Source: an uncultured beta proteobacterium (GTDB lineage Bacteria > Pseudomonadota > Gammaproteobacteria > Burkholderiales > SG8-39). Taken from it: a DNA stretch of 64,000 nucleotides. A model generated the notes under the pieces. It was given only the letters and a program-made list of their open reading frames with translations. It was not told the DNA's origin and did not search any database. Both the position numbers and the translations under genes were made by a program. Positions 46,746-57,301 of this stretch are shown piece by piece. The DNA lies in assembly GCA_903859155.1 (NCBI GenBank), contig CAIOLO010000165.1, positions 1 through 64,000 on the forward strand. Direction: 5' to 3'. How positions within the stretch are numbered: the stretch's first letter is position 1; each line of letters starts with the position of its first letter.

Positions 46746-48023
46746 ATGAAGCTTCTGGTCATAGGAAATGGCGGACGCGAACACGCGATGGCGTGGCGCC
46801 TGGCGCAGAGTCCGCGCGTACAGACCGTGTACGTGGCTCCCGGCAATGCCGGCACCGCCACCGAACCGGGGGTCAAGAACCTGGCAATCACCGATGTCGC
46901 CGCGCTCGCGGATTTTGCGGCAAGCGAACCCATCCACCTCACCGTGGTCGGGCCGGAGGCGCCGCTGGCCGCAGGAGTGGTGGATATTTTTCGCGAACGA
47001 GGGCTGAGGATTTTCGGCCCTTCGCAAGCCTGCGCAAGACTGGAAAGTTCCAAGGAGTTCGCCAAGGACTTCATGAAGGAGCACAGCATTCCGACGGCGG
47101 GTTACGCGGCCTACTCGGATGCCGCCGCCGCTCACGCACATGTGGAGCGCAGCGGGGCGCCAATCGTCATCAAGGCCGATGGGCTTGCCGCAGGCAAGGG
47201 CGTGGTCGTGGCCACCACGCCTGCCGAGGCGCACAAGGCCATCGACTGGATGCTCGTCGACCATGCCATGGGCAGCGCCGGCCTGCGCGTGGTGATCGAG
47301 GATTTTCTTGATGGCGAAGAGGCAAGCTTCATCGTCATGTGCGATGGCCGCAATATCCTGTCGCTGGCCACCAGTCAGGACCACAAACGCCTGCTCGATG
47401 GCGACCTGGGACCGAATACCGGCGGCATGGGCGCCTACTCTCCGGCGCCGGTAATCACCCCGGAAATCCACGCGCGTGTGGTGCGTGAAGTGATACAACC
47501 GGTCATGCACGGCATGGCGGCCAGGGGAACCCCATATTCGGGATTCCTCTACGCCGGACTGATGATCGGCAAGGACGGCGCGCCCCGCGTGCTCGAATTC
47601 AACTGCCGGCTGGGAGATCCGGAGACGCAACCCATCATGCTGCGCCTCAAGAGCGATCTGTTCGAACTGATTGAGAGCGCCGTGGATGGCAGGCTGGACG
47701 CGACCGAGGTGCGGTGGGACCGGCGCGCGGCACTGGGCGTAGTGCTCGCCGCCAGCGGCTATCCGGAGGCGCCGCGCAAGGGCGATCCGGTTCTGCAACT
47801 TCCCGCGGGCGGGGAGGATTTTCATGTATTCCAGGCAGGCACAGTGCTTAGCGGGGGCAAGGTTGTCACCGACGGTGGCCGGGTGCTTTGCGTGACCTCC
47901 CTGGGCGAATCGATCAAGATCGCCCAGCGGCGCGCCTACCAGGTGATCGAGGGCATACGCTTTGAGGGCATGCAGTTCCGGCGCGACATCGGCCACCGCG
48001 CCGTCGCCATCCGGCACGGTTGA
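46746..48023 (+). CDS. purD: Phosphoribosylamine-glycine ligase
   Basis: PurD makes glycinamide ribonucleotide. The 425-residue ATP-grasp protein starts [19 protein letters not shown] and has [31 protein letters not shown] (ATP-binding), [33 protein letters not shown] and [17 protein letters not shown]. All family motifs are present. Its stop is overlapped by a possible TTG start of hemF. Confidence 0.97.
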   Translation: MKLLVIGNGGREHAMAWRLAQSPRVQTVYVAPGNAGTATEPGVKNLAITDVAALADFAASEPIHLTVVGPEAPLAAGVVDIFRERGLRIFGPSQACARLESSKEFAKDFMKEHSIPTAGYAAYSDAAAAHAHVERSGAPIVIKADGLAAGKGVVVATTPAEAHKAIDWMLVDHAMGSAGLRVVIEDFLDGEEASFIVMCDGRNILSLATSQDHKRLLDGDLGPNTGGMGAYSPAPVITPEIHARVVREVIQPVMHGMAARGTPYSGFLYAGLMIGKDGAPRVLEFNCRLGDPETQPIMLRLKSDLFELIESAVDGRLDATEVRWDRRAALGVVLAASGYPEAPRKGDPVLQLPAGGEDFHVFQAGTVLSGGKVVTDGGRVLCVTSLGESIKIAQRRAYQVIEGIRFEGMQFRRDIGHRAVAIRHG

Positions 48024-48052
48024 CTGCAGCGCTCCCTGACCGCCATGTCCGC

Positions 48053-48982
48053 ATGAAATTCGAACCCGGGGAAGTCAAGACGTACCTGCTCTCGCTGCAG
48101 GAGCGCATCGTCGCGGAACTCGAGCGCCTGGACGGCTTGCATTTTGCCCGCGATGTCTGGCAACGCGGCCCTGATGATCCCGCCGGACTGGGCGGTGGCG
48201 GCGATACCCGCGTCATCGAACAGGGCGAACTTTTCGAGCGCGGCGGCGTGGCCTTTTCGCATGTCACCGGAGATCGTCTCCCTCCCTCGGCCACCGCCGC
48301 GCGGCAGGAACTGGCCGGGCGCGGCTTCGAAGCCATGGGGGTGTCGCTGGTACTGCATCCGCGCAACCCCTACTGCCCGACGGTACACATGAACGTGCGC
48401 TTCCTCGTGGCCACGCAGGAAGGCAAGGATCCGATCTTCTGGTTCGGCGGCGGAATGGATCTGACCCCCTATTACGGATTCGAGAAAGACTGCCACCATT
48501 TCCACCAGACCTGCCGCACCGCGCTTGCGCCGTTCGGACCGGATCGTCATGCGCGCTACAAACGCTGGTGCGACGAGTATTTTTTTCTCAAGCATCGCGG
48601 CGAACCGCGCGGCATCGGCGGCATCTTTTACGACGATCTGCATGAACCCGGCTTCGCCGAGTGCTTTGCCCTGACACGCAGTGTCGGCGATCATTTTCTA
48701 CCCGCGTATGTCCCAATACTGCAACGGCGCCGCAGCCTTGCTTTCGGCGAACGGGAACGGGATTTTCAGGCCTATCGCCGCGGGCGCTACGTGGAGTTCA
48801 ACCTGGTATGGGACCGTGGCACCTTGTTCGGCCTGCAATCGGGCGGCCGCACCGAGTCGATCCTGATGTCCATGCCGCCCACGGTAAAATGGCGTTATGA
48901 CTGGAAACCCCTGACAGGCAGCGAAGAGGAAAGCCTGTACCGCGATTTTCTCCGACCGCGCGACTGGGCCGATGAAGCCTGA
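48053..48982 (+). CDS. hemF: Oxygen-dependent coproporphyrinogen III oxidase
   Basis: HemF decarboxylates coproporphyrinogen III to protoporphyrinogen IX using oxygen. The 309-residue protein (ATG 48053; TTG 48020 overlapping purD is the alternative) contains [99 protein letters not shown], given here as separate conserved blocks: [42 protein letters not shown] and ESILMSMPP. The aerobic form implies oxygen-using growth. Confidence 0.95.
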   Translation: MKFEPGEVKTYLLSLQERIVAELERLDGLHFARDVWQRGPDDPAGLGGGGDTRVIEQGELFERGGVAFSHVTGDRLPPSATAARQELAGRGFEAMGVSLVLHPRNPYCPTVHMNVRFLVATQEGKDPIFWFGGGMDLTPYYGFEKDCHHFHQTCRTALAPFGPDRHARYKRWCDEYFFLKHRGEPRGIGGIFYDDLHEPGFAECFALTRSVGDHFLPAYVPILQRRRSLAFGERERDFQAYRRGRYVEFNLVWDRGTLFGLQSGGRTESILMSMPPTVKWRYDWKPLTGSEEESLYRDFLRPRDWADEA

Positions 48983-49008
48983 GTTCCGCTAACGCCAACG
49001 ATCCGAAC

Positions 49009-49659
49009 ATGCCCCGCATAGCGCTGATTCACGCCACCGCCCTCGCAATCGATCCGATCCGTGAGGCGTTTGCGCGCCTCTGGCCCGCAGCACGCACCAC
49101 CAATCTGCTGGAGGATTCGCTCTCGGAGGATCTCGCGGCGAGCGGTCGCCTGGATGCGGCCATGATGCATCGCTTCGATACCCTGGCGCAGTACGCGCAA
49201 GCCAGCGGCGCGGATGCGATCCTGTTCACCTGTTCGGCGTTTGGCGAAGCCATAGAGGCAGCGGCCAGGACAATTCGCATACCGGTGCTCAAGCCCAACG
49301 AGGCGATGCTCGAGGAAGCGCTCAGCGCGGGCGATCGCATCGGCATCGTGGCGACATTTCAGCCCACCATCCCCTCCATGCTGGAGGAACTCAGGGCGCT
49401 TGCCGCCGCGCGCGGCCGCAAGATCGAAATCCTGCCGCGCCATGTCGTTGGCGCCATGGACGCTCTCGCGGCCGGCAAAGGCGAGGATCACGACCGCATG
49501 ATCGCGGCGTCGCTTTCGGATTTGACCGAATGTGACGCGGTGCTGCTCGCGCAGTTTTCCATGGCGCGGGCCGCGAAACGGGCGCGGCTGACGCTCGACC
49601 GCCTGGTACTTACCAGCCCGGACAGCGCGGTAAACAAATTGCGCAACCTGCTGGGCTGA
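49009..49659 (+). CDS. Aspartate/glutamate racemase-superfamily protein
   Basis: A 216-residue protein of the Asp/Glu/hydantoin racemase fold. It begins PRIALIHATALAIDPIREAF; the first catalytic cysteine lies in ILFTCSAFGEAI. The second position that is usually Cys in true racemases reads LLAQFSMARAA (Ser), so racemisation is doubtful. Annotations of relatives include arylmalonate decarboxylase-like and hydantoin-racemase-like proteins. Substrate unknown. It follows hemF by 26 bases. Confidence 0.75.
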   Translation: MPRIALIHATALAIDPIREAFARLWPAARTTNLLEDSLSEDLAASGRLDAAMMHRFDTLAQYAQASGADAILFTCSAFGEAIEAAARTIRIPVLKPNEAMLEEALSAGDRIGIVATFQPTIPSMLEELRALAAARGRKIEILPRHVVGAMDALAAGKGEDHDRMIAASLSDLTECDAVLLAQFSMARAAKRARLTLDRLVLTSPDSAVNKLRNLLG

Positions 49660-49693
49660 ACCGCCACAACGGCCATTCAAACCGGATGACGAA

Positions 49694-50869
49694 TCAGTCT
49701 CCGATTCCCGGCCCGGCGGCGGCGCGGAACTGCCGGTTAGCCTCATCGACGCGTCCAATGGCGTCAAACAGCCTGCCCAATGCGATGTGTGCTGCACGCG
49801 AGCGCTGGATCGCGAGGCTTGCCTCCAGGTAACCCTGTGCCTTGCCCCATAACTCGCGTTCGGCGCAGAGCCTGCCCAGAACCAGGAGCAAGCCCGCATC
49901 ACGCGGGTATGCGGCAAGCCAGCGCTCGCTGCGTTCGATGCGCGACAGCGTTTCCGCGCCGCTGCAATCGCCGTAGAGTTGCACCAATTCGGCCTCCCAG
50001 CCGGATTCCAGCGCGTCTTCGATCGCCCGTCGCGCCGTTGCAGGATCACCCAGGTGCATGAAGGTCCGCGCCGCGACGGCTGCAATGCGCGGCTGCAGGC
50101 GCTGCTCTGCGGGCGCGCTTTTCCAGAATTGCGCGAGGCGTGTCAGGTCATTTGCCATTCGCCCGAGCTGTGCGATGTACGCGCCGCCGACTATGCCGTG
50201 CAATGCTTCCGGGGCGAGCGCGCCGCGCTTGGCCAGCTGCTGCGCGAGGCGGATAACTTCTTCCCAGTTGCCCAGCGCCTGTTCGCAGCGAAGCAGCAAT
50301 TGCTGGCTGGACAGGTGTCTCAGACCGCCCGCGTGCAGTTCGCCCAGCACGCGCTTGGCGTCCTCGAAGCGGCGCTCCTCGGCCAGCAATTCGGCCTCCA
50401 CCGCCAGCCGTGCGTTGCGCCACTCGGGCGCCGCGCCGCGGGCGCGTTCTAACCATTCGTCGCGCCGCCGGAAATCACGCCGCCGTTGCGCGGCGCGCGC
50501 CCCGATCAGACAGGCAAGCGCGGGGCTCGCGCCGTGCTCCCAGGCGTCGCCGGCCAGCTTGTCAACGCGTGCGTAGCGCCCTTCCAGTTGCGCCTGCAGC
50601 GCATCGATCAGGGCCTGGCGTGCGCGCGTATCGCGCTGGCGCTGCCGAAATGCACGCACATGTGCGGGTAGCGACAGCGCGTGCGCGGCAAGGCGCAGCA
50701 GGAAATATCCCGCAACAAAGGCAGCCAGCAATACCAGCAGGGCAAACACCAGCGAGATCTCAAGCCGCCAGGGCGGCAAAGTGACCAGTACATAGCCGTC
50801 ACCCTGCAAGGCCAGGGAAAGCGCCACGGCCGCGGCAAAAACCCCAACAACCCAAAGCAGGCCCCTCAT
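49694..50869 (-). CDS. hemY: HemY-like inner-membrane TPR protein
   Basis: A protoheme-cluster protein of proteobacteria, not the oxidase HemY of Gram-positives. From ATG 50869 it has two N-terminal membrane helices (LLWVVGVFAAAVALSLAL; ISLVFALLVLLAAFVAGYFLL) and a long helical region with TPR-like repeats up to ARRAIEDALESGWEAELV and GYLEASLAIQRSRAAHIALGRLFDAIGR. Its role in heme synthesis is not defined. It is the last gene of hemC-hemD-hemX-hemY. Confidence 0.9.
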   Translation of the reverse strand: MRGLLWVVGVFAAAVALSLALQGDGYVLVTLPPWRLEISLVFALLVLLAAFVAGYFLLRLAAHALSLPAHVRAFRQRQRDTRARQALIDALQAQLEGRYARVDKLAGDAWEHGASPALACLIGARAAQRRRDFRRRDEWLERARGAAPEWRNARLAVEAELLAEERRFEDAKRVLGELHAGGLRHLSSQQLLLRCEQALGNWEEVIRLAQQLAKRGALAPEALHGIVGGAYIAQLGRMANDLTRLAQFWKSAPAEQRLQPRIAAVAARTFMHLGDPATARRAIEDALESGWEAELVQLYGDCSGAETLSRIERSERWLAAYPRDAGLLLVLGRLCAERELWGKAQGYLEASLAIQRSRAAHIALGRLFDAIGRVDEANRQFRAAAGPGIGD

Positions 50870-50906
50870 GCAGGTGTTCCGCGGGCCGGTGCGCGCAGGG
50901 TGCGGT

Positions 50907-51935
50907 TCATCGCGAGGCTTTGTCGCGGGCGGATTTGAAGTTTCGCACAGCGGCCAGGCTTTCGGCGACACTGGGAAGCTCGATGCTTATCGCACTGGCA
51001 GCGACCTGCTTCAAGGTCCCGCCTGCGGCGATGACCTGCCTGGAGCGCGTATCGAAATACCGCGTCAGCCAGGCATTGGAGGCCTCCAGGTCCGCCCGCA
51101 GAACCGCTTCATTCCGGTCCAGCAGCGCAAGCCGCGCGTTGAGCAGGCGCAGCCGCAGGTTCTGCCGCAGAAAATAGGCCTGCGTCGGCGTCAGCAGCGG
51201 TGCCTCCGGCTGTTCGATGTTGCGCACGCGCACCAGTTGCTTCAACTCATCCAGGATGCCGCTTCCCAGGCGCGTCCAGAACCCCTCATCGCGCAGCTCG
51301 CTGGTCTGCGGCGCCGGCGCCCTCTCGTCGGTGGCCAGGGGCAGGGCATCGACAGCGGCAATCACCTGATCGATCCGCAGCGCCAGACCGAGGACATCCA
51401 CATTCGGCGCGGCCTTGAGACGCTCGATATCGCGCGCCATGGCTTTGCGCACCGCTATCAGCGGCGGCCGCTCCGAGCGCGCCAGACGGGCATCGGCGGT
51501 CTGCAGCGCCACCAGCGCCGCCTGGACGTTGCCTGCGAGTTGCAACTGTTGCGAGGCGATCGCAAGAATCTGCTCGACTTCGGCGAGAACCCATTCGTCG
51601 CGGCCTCGCGACAGGTCCTGGTACAGCGACTCCAGCGCGAGTTGCTGGCTTTGCGATTCGGCGAGCTTCGATTCCAGTTGCGCGATGCGCACTTGGGCGT
51701 CGCGAACCGATTCCTGTGCCTGGCGCGCTGCGGCGCGGGCATCGCGGCTGTCGGAATCGGTCTCACGCAGCCGTCCCGCGAGTTCCCGGCGCAGGTCGAC
51801 AACCTCGGTGCGGGTGTCAAACCAGAGCCAAGCCAGGCCCAGGAGCAGCAGCACCGCAATTGCAGCCAGCCATCGCGGCGCGCGGGCGCCCGCCTTGGGC
51901 TCGTCGGCATCGGGCAGCTTCTGACTGTCGTTCAT
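50907..51935 (-). CDS. hemX: HemX-like membrane protein
   Basis: The 342-residue protein has a short cytoplasmic N-terminus, a single transmembrane helix (residues about 22-40, WLAAIAVLLLLGLAWLWF) and a long coiled-coil region (LRRELAGRLRETDSDSRDAR onward) in the periplasm. In older E. coli work it was called a uroporphyrinogen methyltransferase; that activity is not expected from this sequence. It lies between hemD and hemY, which fixes the identity. Confidence 0.9.
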   Translation of the reverse strand: MNDSQKLPDADEPKAGARAPRWLAAIAVLLLLGLAWLWFDTRTEVVDLRRELAGRLRETDSDSRDARAAARQAQESVRDAQVRIAQLESKLAESQSQQLALESLYQDLSRGRDEWVLAEVEQILAIASQQLQLAGNVQAALVALQTADARLARSERPPLIAVRKAMARDIERLKAAPNVDVLGLALRIDQVIAAVDALPLATDERAPAPQTSELRDEGFWTRLGSGILDELKQLVRVRNIEQPEAPLLTPTQAYFLRQNLRLRLLNARLALLDRNEAVLRADLEASNAWLTRYFDTRSRQVIAAGGTLKQVAASAISIELPSVAESLAAVRNFKSARDKASR

Positions 51936-51972
51936 GTGTCTGCGTTCATGGTTGAGCGTTCAGGTATTGCGC

Positions 51973-52743
51973 TCACACTGTAGCAAAAAACGCTGCCAGG
52001 GCTTCCGCAACTGCGCCATCGCCGCCAATGGCAACGATCGCATGAGTAAAACCCATCATCCGCGCCGCCTCGGCGATACGCGGATGCGGTACGAAAACCG
52101 GCGTGCCCAGAACCAGTCCCGCATCCGCTGCACCGGCCATGTCGCGCAGGTTCGAGAGGGCTTCGCTGCTCGCCGCGCATACGGCCTTTACTGCGCCGGA
52201 ACGCCAGCGGGTCAGCAATCCCGACATGTCCGCTGCCGGACGCGCACGCCGGTAGCATTCGGCGTATTCGACGCGGGCGCCGCGGGCGGCAAGCACCCGC
52301 GCCAAGTGCTCGCGGCCACCGTCGCCGCGAAAAATGACAATATTTTGTCCGGCGATATCGCATAACTCCGGCATCGCGGCCAAAGCCTCGCTGTCGCCCG
52401 GCACCGGCGGCACAAGAATTTCATTTAGACCCAGTGCGGCAAGGGCCGCGGCGGTGCTGCGGCCGACGGCGGCCAGGCGCACCGCCTCTGGCCAGGAGCG
52501 TCGCTCGCGCACGCTGCGCATGCCCTCCCGCGCCGCGGTGGGACTGATGAATATCGCCCAGTCGAATGTATGCAGCCGGGCGATGACCATGGCGAGGTGC
52601 GCCGGTCGCGGCGCGGAAAGGATGTCGATGGCCGGAAAAAGGATGGCGTCCCCGCCGTCGGCGTGTATTTTTTCCGCCAGGGCATCGCCAAGGCCTGCAG
52701 GCCGGACAATCAGGATGCCGCAGTCAATCAGTCGGCCGCCCAT
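51973..52743 (-). CDS. hemD: Uroporphyrinogen-III synthase
   Basis: HemD closes hydroxymethylbilane with inversion of ring D. The 256-residue protein (ATG 52743) shows the weak but recognisable pattern of the family: ILIVRPAGLGDALAEKI, FDWAIFISPTAAREGM, LAAVGRSTAAALAALGL, IVIFRGDGGREHLARVLAARGARVEYAECYRR, given in parts: IVIFRGDGGREHLARVL and VEYAECYRRARP, then VPHPRIAEAARMMGF. It starts five bases after the hemC stop. Confidence 0.9.
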   Translation of the reverse strand: MGGRLIDCGILIVRPAGLGDALAEKIHADGGDAILFPAIDILSAPRPAHLAMVIARLHTFDWAIFISPTAAREGMRSVRERRSWPEAVRLAAVGRSTAAALAALGLNEILVPPVPGDSEALAAMPELCDIAGQNIVIFRGDGGREHLARVLAARGARVEYAECYRRARPAADMSGLLTRWRSGAVKAVCAASSEALSNLRDMAGAADAGLVLGTPVFVPHPRIAEAARMMGFTHAIVAIGGDGAVAEALAAFFATV

Positions 52744-52748
52744 GTGCA

Positions 52749-53666
52749 CTACTCACCCAGAATGCGGTCGGCGCCCAGCGCGCGCAATTGCGCTGCAAGT
52801 TCTTCACCCAAGGACTCGGCCTGGCGGGGTTCGCCGTGAATCTCGGCACGCAAGACTGTCTCTCCATCCTGCGTGGCCACCAGGCCGCGCAGATACAACT
52901 GCCCGGTCTCGATCACTCCGAAAACACCCAGCGGCAACTGGCAACTGCCGGACAGCGCCCGGCTCGCAGCACGCTCGGCACGCACGCAGGCGTCGGTCTC
53001 CACATCATTGAGCGCCGCGAGCAGGGTGGCCAAATCCTCCCGATCGTCGCGACACTCGATTGCCAGCGCCCCTTGCCCGGGCGCCGGCAGGCTGTGCTCC
53101 GGTTCAATGCATCCGCGAATGCGTTCGCCAAGGCCCAGCCGTTTCAGTCCGGCGGCGGCCAGCACCAGTGCGTCGTATTCGCCGCGGTCAAGTTTTGCCA
53201 GGCGCGTATCCAGATTGCCGCGCACCGGCACCACGTTCAGAAGGGGGAAGCGCTCGCGCAACTGCGCCTCGCGGCGCAGGCTGGAACTGCCCACGCGAGC
53301 CCCCGGCGGCAGTGCCTCCAAACTCGCGAAGTGCGGCGACACCAGGCAATCGCGTGGGTCCTCGCGGCGCAGCGTCGCGGCAATGCGGAATCCCGGGGGC
53401 AGGGTCATCGGGACATCCTTGGCCGAATGCACCGCGATATCGGCACGCCCCTCGAGCATCGCGGTCTCCAGTTCCTTGACGAACAGGCCCTTGCCGCCGA
53501 TCTTGGACAGGCTCACATTGAGGATCTGGTCGCCCTGCGTCGTCATGCCCAGTATCTCGACAGCGCATGCCGGATACAACTGCAGCAGGGATTCCCTCAC
53601 GTGTCGTGCCTGCCACAGGGCAAGCCGGCTCTCACGGGAAGCGATAATGAGACGATTGATGTTCAA
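52749..53666 (-). CDS. hemC: Hydroxymethylbilane synthase (porphobilinogen deaminase)
   Basis: HemC polymerises four porphobilinogens on a dipyrromethane cofactor. From TTG 53666 the protein has 305 residues: [67 protein letters not shown] and SGSCQLPLG. The cofactor Cys falls at residue 242, the same number as in E. coli, which supports this start. No ATG exists in frame upstream, so expression relies on a TTG without a strong ribosome site. Confidence 0.94.
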   Translation of the reverse strand: MNINRLIIASRESRLALWQARHVRESLLQLYPACAVEILGMTTQGDQILNVSLSKIGGKGLFVKELETAMLEGRADIAVHSAKDVPMTLPPGFRIAATLRREDPRDCLVSPHFASLEALPPGARVGSSSLRREAQLRERFPLLNVVPVRGNLDTRLAKLDRGEYDALVLAAAGLKRLGLGERIRGCIEPEHSLPAPGQGALAIECRDDREDLATLLAALNDVETDACVRAERAASRALSGSCQLPLGVFGVIETGQLYLRGLVATQDGETVLRAEIHGEPRQAESLGEELAAQLRALGADRILGE

Positions 53667-53893
53667 GCGGGTATTGAGACGGGTTGTATTACGGCGGGTG
53701 CCTGCCCTGCGTCCGCAAATGGCGATGCAGGAGTTGTTTGCCAGTGTCGGGATATTAGCATGCACCCGCCGCAACCCCCGCTGGCACAGACACCGCGGCG
53801 GCGCCCCGGCGCGGCGGACCAGCCATACGGGTGGCGTGGCGGCAAATCCGACCGCCCCCGGCCGCCCGGCCCCTGCGCAACGTATATACCCGG

Positions 53894-54661
53894 TCAGCGT
53901 TTCACCAGGGGCTTGATCATGCCCCACTGGCGCCGGCTTACCGGGATCGGTTCAGGATAGCCCTCCAGGTGTACCGCCCACTGGCCGCCTTCCTCATCGT
54001 CGGCTGTGGATCGAACACGCTCGGCACCACGGATGAGAGCCGCCGCGACCAGGCAGTTGCGGTGCACGCGCACGAAGCGCGCCCCGGCTTCCTCTTCAAT
54101 CTGGCTCAGGGAATCTTCGATCAGGAACTCGCGCTCGCGCGTATGCACGGTGACGTACTTCAATTCAGCCTTGAGAAACAGCACCTCCTGAACCGGAATC
54201 AGATGCACCCGGCCACGCTCGGCTGAACTGAAGTAACGGCGCGGGCCGGGGTCGGCACGCGCCAACTGCTCGCGTTGAGGCCCGCCGCTGCCGGCGAATT
54301 TGACCAGCGCCGCCGCCAGGCGCGCCGCGCGCACCGGCTTGAGCAGGTAGTCGATCGCATTGACTTCGAATGCCTGCACCGCGTACTGGTCATGGGCGGT
54401 AACGAAGATCACCCCGGGCGGATGATCCAGCACCTGCAAATGGCGTGCGAACTCGATGCCGCTCATGCCCGGCATGTGAATATCCACCAGCGCGATTTGT
54501 GCCTGGCAATCCGGGATCAGGGCGAGCGCCTGCACGCCGCTGGCGGCCTCGCCGACGACACGGCTGGGAACCTCGGCAGAACAATCGGCGAGCAGCTCGC
54601 GCAGACGCGCGCGCGCCGGCGCCTCGTCATCGACGATCAGGATCTGCAATGGCCCGCTCAC
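53894..54661 (-). CDS. algR: LytTR-type response regulator (AlgR-like)
   Basis: A 255-residue regulator. Receiver domain with acidic pocket IVDDEAPAR, phospho-acceptor Asp60 ([11 protein letters not shown]) and Lys108 (LLKPV). The C-terminal LytTR DNA-binding domain (about 145-255) has [28 protein letters not shown] and [14 protein letters not shown] in recognisable pieces such as ELKYVTVHT and [10 protein letters not shown]. It begins with GTG overlapping the kinase stop (GTGA). In Pseudomonas AlgR governs alginate, twitching and virulence; the targets here are unknown. Confidence 0.92.
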   Translation of the reverse strand: MSGPLQILIVDDEAPARARLRELLADCSAEVPSRVVGEAASGVQALALIPDCQAQIALVDIHMPGMSGIEFARHLQVLDHPPGVIFVTAHDQYAVQAFEVNAIDYLLKPVRAARLAAALVKFAGSGGPQREQLARADPGPRRYFSSAERGRVHLIPVQEVLFLKAELKYVTVHTREREFLIEDSLSQIEEEAGARFVRVHRNCLVAAALIRGAERVRSTADDEEGGQWAVHLEGYPEPIPVSRRQWGMIKPLVKR

Positions 54662-55686
54662 GGCCCGGCCTCGCCCAGGGTACGCCATGGAATGCAGATG
54701 AGTATCCGGAAGCGGTTGTCGACAATGGATGTCTCCAGCGATGCCTCGACGTCGAAATGCAACGCCAGTCGCTCGCCGATATTCACCAGTGCCATGCGGT
54801 TGCCCTGGCGATGCTGATGCTCCGGCCAGTAGGGATTGATCAGCTCCAGCCGCAACTGATCGCCGGCGCGGCTCACGCCGATCTCGATTCTGCCGGGCCC
54901 GTTGCCGGGTTCGATGCCGTGATAGACGGCGTTCTCCACCAGCGGCTGCAACAGCATCGGGGGCAGCAGCACCGGCCCGCACTGCGGGTCCACGCTCCAA
55001 TTGACGATCAGGCGATCGCCCAGACGCAGGTGTTCCAGGTCCAGATAGCGCCGGGTCAGCGTTATCTCCTCATCGAGCGTCACCAGGTCGCGGTTGTCGG
55101 TCATGACGCTGCGAAACATTTCCGCCATGTCCTCCAGCGCGGTCTCCGCGCGACGCGGGTCCTTGCGTATCAGGGACAGCACGGCATTGATGCTGTTGAA
55201 CAGGAAATGCGGCCGGATCCTCGCCTGCAGCGCCTGCAGCCGCGCTTCGGCCAGCGCCGGCGAGTAGGCGCGTTCGCGCAGCGAAAAATAGGCGGCCAGC
55301 GTAATGCACAGCAGCAGCGCGTAGCCGGCGCTCCAGGCTGCGCTGGCCTGGCCAAGACCCAGTGCGTTCAGCCCTGCGGCAACGCCCGCGGCGATCGCTG
55401 CCGCAATCAGCGCCACCACCGCGAGACCGTAGAAGTATCCCGGCCTTCGCAACCATCGGTCCAGGACATGCAGGCAGACCAGCGTGGCGAGCAGGGAGGG
55501 TTCCAGCGTGGAGGCTATACGCACGAACCGGTCGACCACTTCCGGCAGGGTATCGGAGCGCAACAGAGCCGCAATCAGTCCGGCGAAATTCGCAGCCAGC
55601 AGCGCCCGGGTCGCCAGCCCCAGATTGCGGAAATCGGGTAGCTTGCCGAACGTTTGCCTTATACTCTTGGGGTTGTAAGCGTTCAA
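54658..55686 (-). CDS. algZ: LytS/YehU-type sensor histidine kinase (AlgZ-like)
   Basis: A 342-residue membrane kinase. Four to five hydrophobic helices lie at about 25-140. The His_kinase domain has LQARIRPHFLFNSINAVLSLIRKDP, shortened here to RPHFLFNSINAV, with the phospho-accepting His. The ATPase domain has PPMLLQPLVENAVYHGIEP and NIGERLALHF; the canonical second glycine box is weak. The start is a TTG at 55686, so the true N-terminus is uncertain. Coupled to algR downstream and divergent from argH. Confidence 0.9.
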   Translation of the reverse strand: MNAYNPKSIRQTFGKLPDFRNLGLATRALLAANFAGLIAALLRSDTLPEVVDRFVRIASTLEPSLLATLVCLHVLDRWLRRPGYFYGLAVVALIAAAIAAGVAAGLNALGLGQASAAWSAGYALLLCITLAAYFSLRERAYSPALAEARLQALQARIRPHFLFNSINAVLSLIRKDPRRAETALEDMAEMFRSVMTDNRDLVTLDEEITLTRRYLDLEHLRLGDRLIVNWSVDPQCGPVLLPPMLLQPLVENAVYHGIEPGNGPGRIEIGVSRAGDQLRLELINPYWPEHQHRQGNRMALVNIGERLALHFDVEASLETSIVDNRFRILICIPWRTLGEAGP

Positions 55687-55724
55687 TGAAAGCGCAGGCC
55701 GGTTAAACGCAATGGAACCTGCCG

Positions 55725-57182
55725 ATGGCAGGTCGCTCTATCGTTCCGCTCCATTCTATGCCAAGAAAATCCCCACCTTCCAGAAACCAATCCCGACAGC
55801 AGGCAGAGCGCAAGACGGCATGGTCAGGCCGCTTCGCAGAGCCGGTGTCCGAGCGCGTCAAGCGCTACACCGCATCGGTCGGATTCGATCAACGGCTGGC
55901 CGCCGAGGATGTGCGCGGATCGCTCGCGCACGCGCGCATGCTGGCCGCCAGCGGCATCATTACCCGCGCCGACCTGGCCGCGATCGAGCGCGGCATGAAG
56001 GCCATCGCCAGCGAGATAGCGGCGGGCAGCTTCGCCTGGTCGCTGGATGACGAGGATGTGCATCTGAACATCGAACGGCGCCTGACCGCGCTGGTCGGGG
56101 ACGCCGGCAAACGCCTGCATACCGCACGCTCGCGCAACGATCAGGTTGCCACCGATGTGCGCCTGTGGCTGCGCGGTGAACTCGACGGCATTGTCGCGCT
56201 CCTCACAGCGCTGCGCCGCGCGCTGGCGACCCTTGCCCTTGAGCATGCGGCACTGATCATGCCCGGCTTCACCCACATGCAGGTGGCGCAACCGGTGACT
56301 TTCGGCCATCACCTGCTTGCCTACTGCGAAATGTTCGAGCGCGACCTGCTGCGCCTGCTCGATTGCCGCAAGCGGCTCAACCGGCTGCCCCTGGGAGCGG
56401 GCGCTCTGGCCGGCACCACCTTTCCGATTCGCCGCGACCGCGTGGCCCGCGAACTGGGCTTCGACGGTCTGTGCGCCAACTCGATCGATGCGGTGTCGGA
56501 CCGCGACTTCGCCATCGAATTCTGCGCCGCTGCCGCGGTCGCGATGATGCACCTGTCGCGCCTGTCGGAAGAACTGGTGCTGTGGATGAGTCCGCGCTTT
56601 GGATTCATCGGCCTGCCGGACCGCTTCTGCACCGGCTCATCGATGATGCCGCAGAAGAAAAATCCGGATGTACCCGAACTCGCCCGCGGCAAGACAGCGC
56701 GCGTCTACGGCGACCTCATGGCCCTGCTCACCCTGATGAAGGGACAGCCGCTCACTTACAACAAGGACAACCAGGAGGACAAGGAACCGCTGTTCGACGC
56801 TGTCGATACGCTGCGCGAAACCCTGGCGATCTTCGCGGAAATGATCCCGGGCATCAGCGTCCACCCGGAGCGCATGCTGGCCGCGGCACGCGAGGGCTAT
56901 GCGACCGCCACCGACCTGGCCGACTACCTGGTGAAGAAAGGGGTGCCGTTTCGCGACGCGCACGAAGCGGTGGCGCGCGCGGTGCGCCACGCGGAGACCC
57001 TCAAATGCGACCTCGCCGACCTGCCGCTCGCCGACCTGCGCCGCTTTTCCCCGGCAATCGGCGCCGATGTGCGCAGGGCGCTCACCCTGGAGGGCTCGGT
57101 TGGCGCCCGCAAGCACCCGGGAGGCACGGCACCCGCCCAGGTGCGAGGCGCCGCGCGCCGGGTTTTGCGGCAGAGCCGTTAG
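55725..57182 (+). CDS. argH: Argininosuccinate lyase
   Basis: ArgH splits argininosuccinate to arginine and fumarate. The 485-residue protein shows [69 protein letters not shown] and the lyase signature [19 protein letters not shown] with its catalytic Ser. N-terminal extension of about 30 basic residues precedes the usual start; ATG 55758 is an alternative. The algZR // argH divergent order is typical of betaproteobacteria. Confidence 0.96.
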   Translation: MAGRSIVPLHSMPRKSPPSRNQSRQQAERKTAWSGRFAEPVSERVKRYTASVGFDQRLAAEDVRGSLAHARMLAASGIITRADLAAIERGMKAIASEIAAGSFAWSLDDEDVHLNIERRLTALVGDAGKRLHTARSRNDQVATDVRLWLRGELDGIVALLTALRRALATLALEHAALIMPGFTHMQVAQPVTFGHHLLAYCEMFERDLLRLLDCRKRLNRLPLGAGALAGTTFPIRRDRVARELGFDGLCANSIDAVSDRDFAIEFCAAAAVAMMHLSRLSEELVLWMSPRFGFIGLPDRFCTGSSMMPQKKNPDVPELARGKTARVYGDLMALLTLMKGQPLTYNKDNQEDKEPLFDAVDTLRETLAIFAEMIPGISVHPERMLAAAREGYATATDLADYLVKKGVPFRDAHEAVARAVRHAETLKCDLADLPLADLRRFSPAIGADVRRALTLEGSVGARKHPGGTAPAQVRGAARRVLRQSR

Positions 57183-57210
57183 TCGCTTGCCAGCCAAGTT
57201 TTGACGGGCT

Positions 57211-57240
57211 AAATCATGGGGTTGCGTACGTGCCGACAAT
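57211..57240 (+). promoter_or_regulatory. Candidate promoter of the kinase gene
   Basis: TTGACG (57211-57216), an 18-base spacer and GACAAT (57235-57240). The -10 lies inside the left arm of the inverted repeat 57234-57277, and the predicted start falls in its loop. The same -10 hexamer is used by the tRNA promoter at 18590. Confidence 0.45.
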
Positions 57241-57277
57241 TTGCAAAATTGCGCCTTTGCAACTTTGCAAATTGTCG
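57234..57277. repeat. 14-bp inverted repeat, likely operator, before the kinase gene
   Basis: CGACAATTTGCAAA and TTTGCAAATTGTCG are perfect complements separated by 16 bases. The heptamer TTTGCAA occurs three times (57240-57277). There is no T-tract, so a terminator of argH is less likely than a binding site for a regulator. Its right arm ends 24 bases before the kinase start. Confidence 0.65.
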
Positions 57278-57301
57278 TGAAAAGCGGATTCCGGGCCGTC
57301 C

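Noticed and set aside
46122-48017. 631-codon open frame on the minus strand
   Set aside because: Antisense to purH and purD, which are intact on the plus strand.
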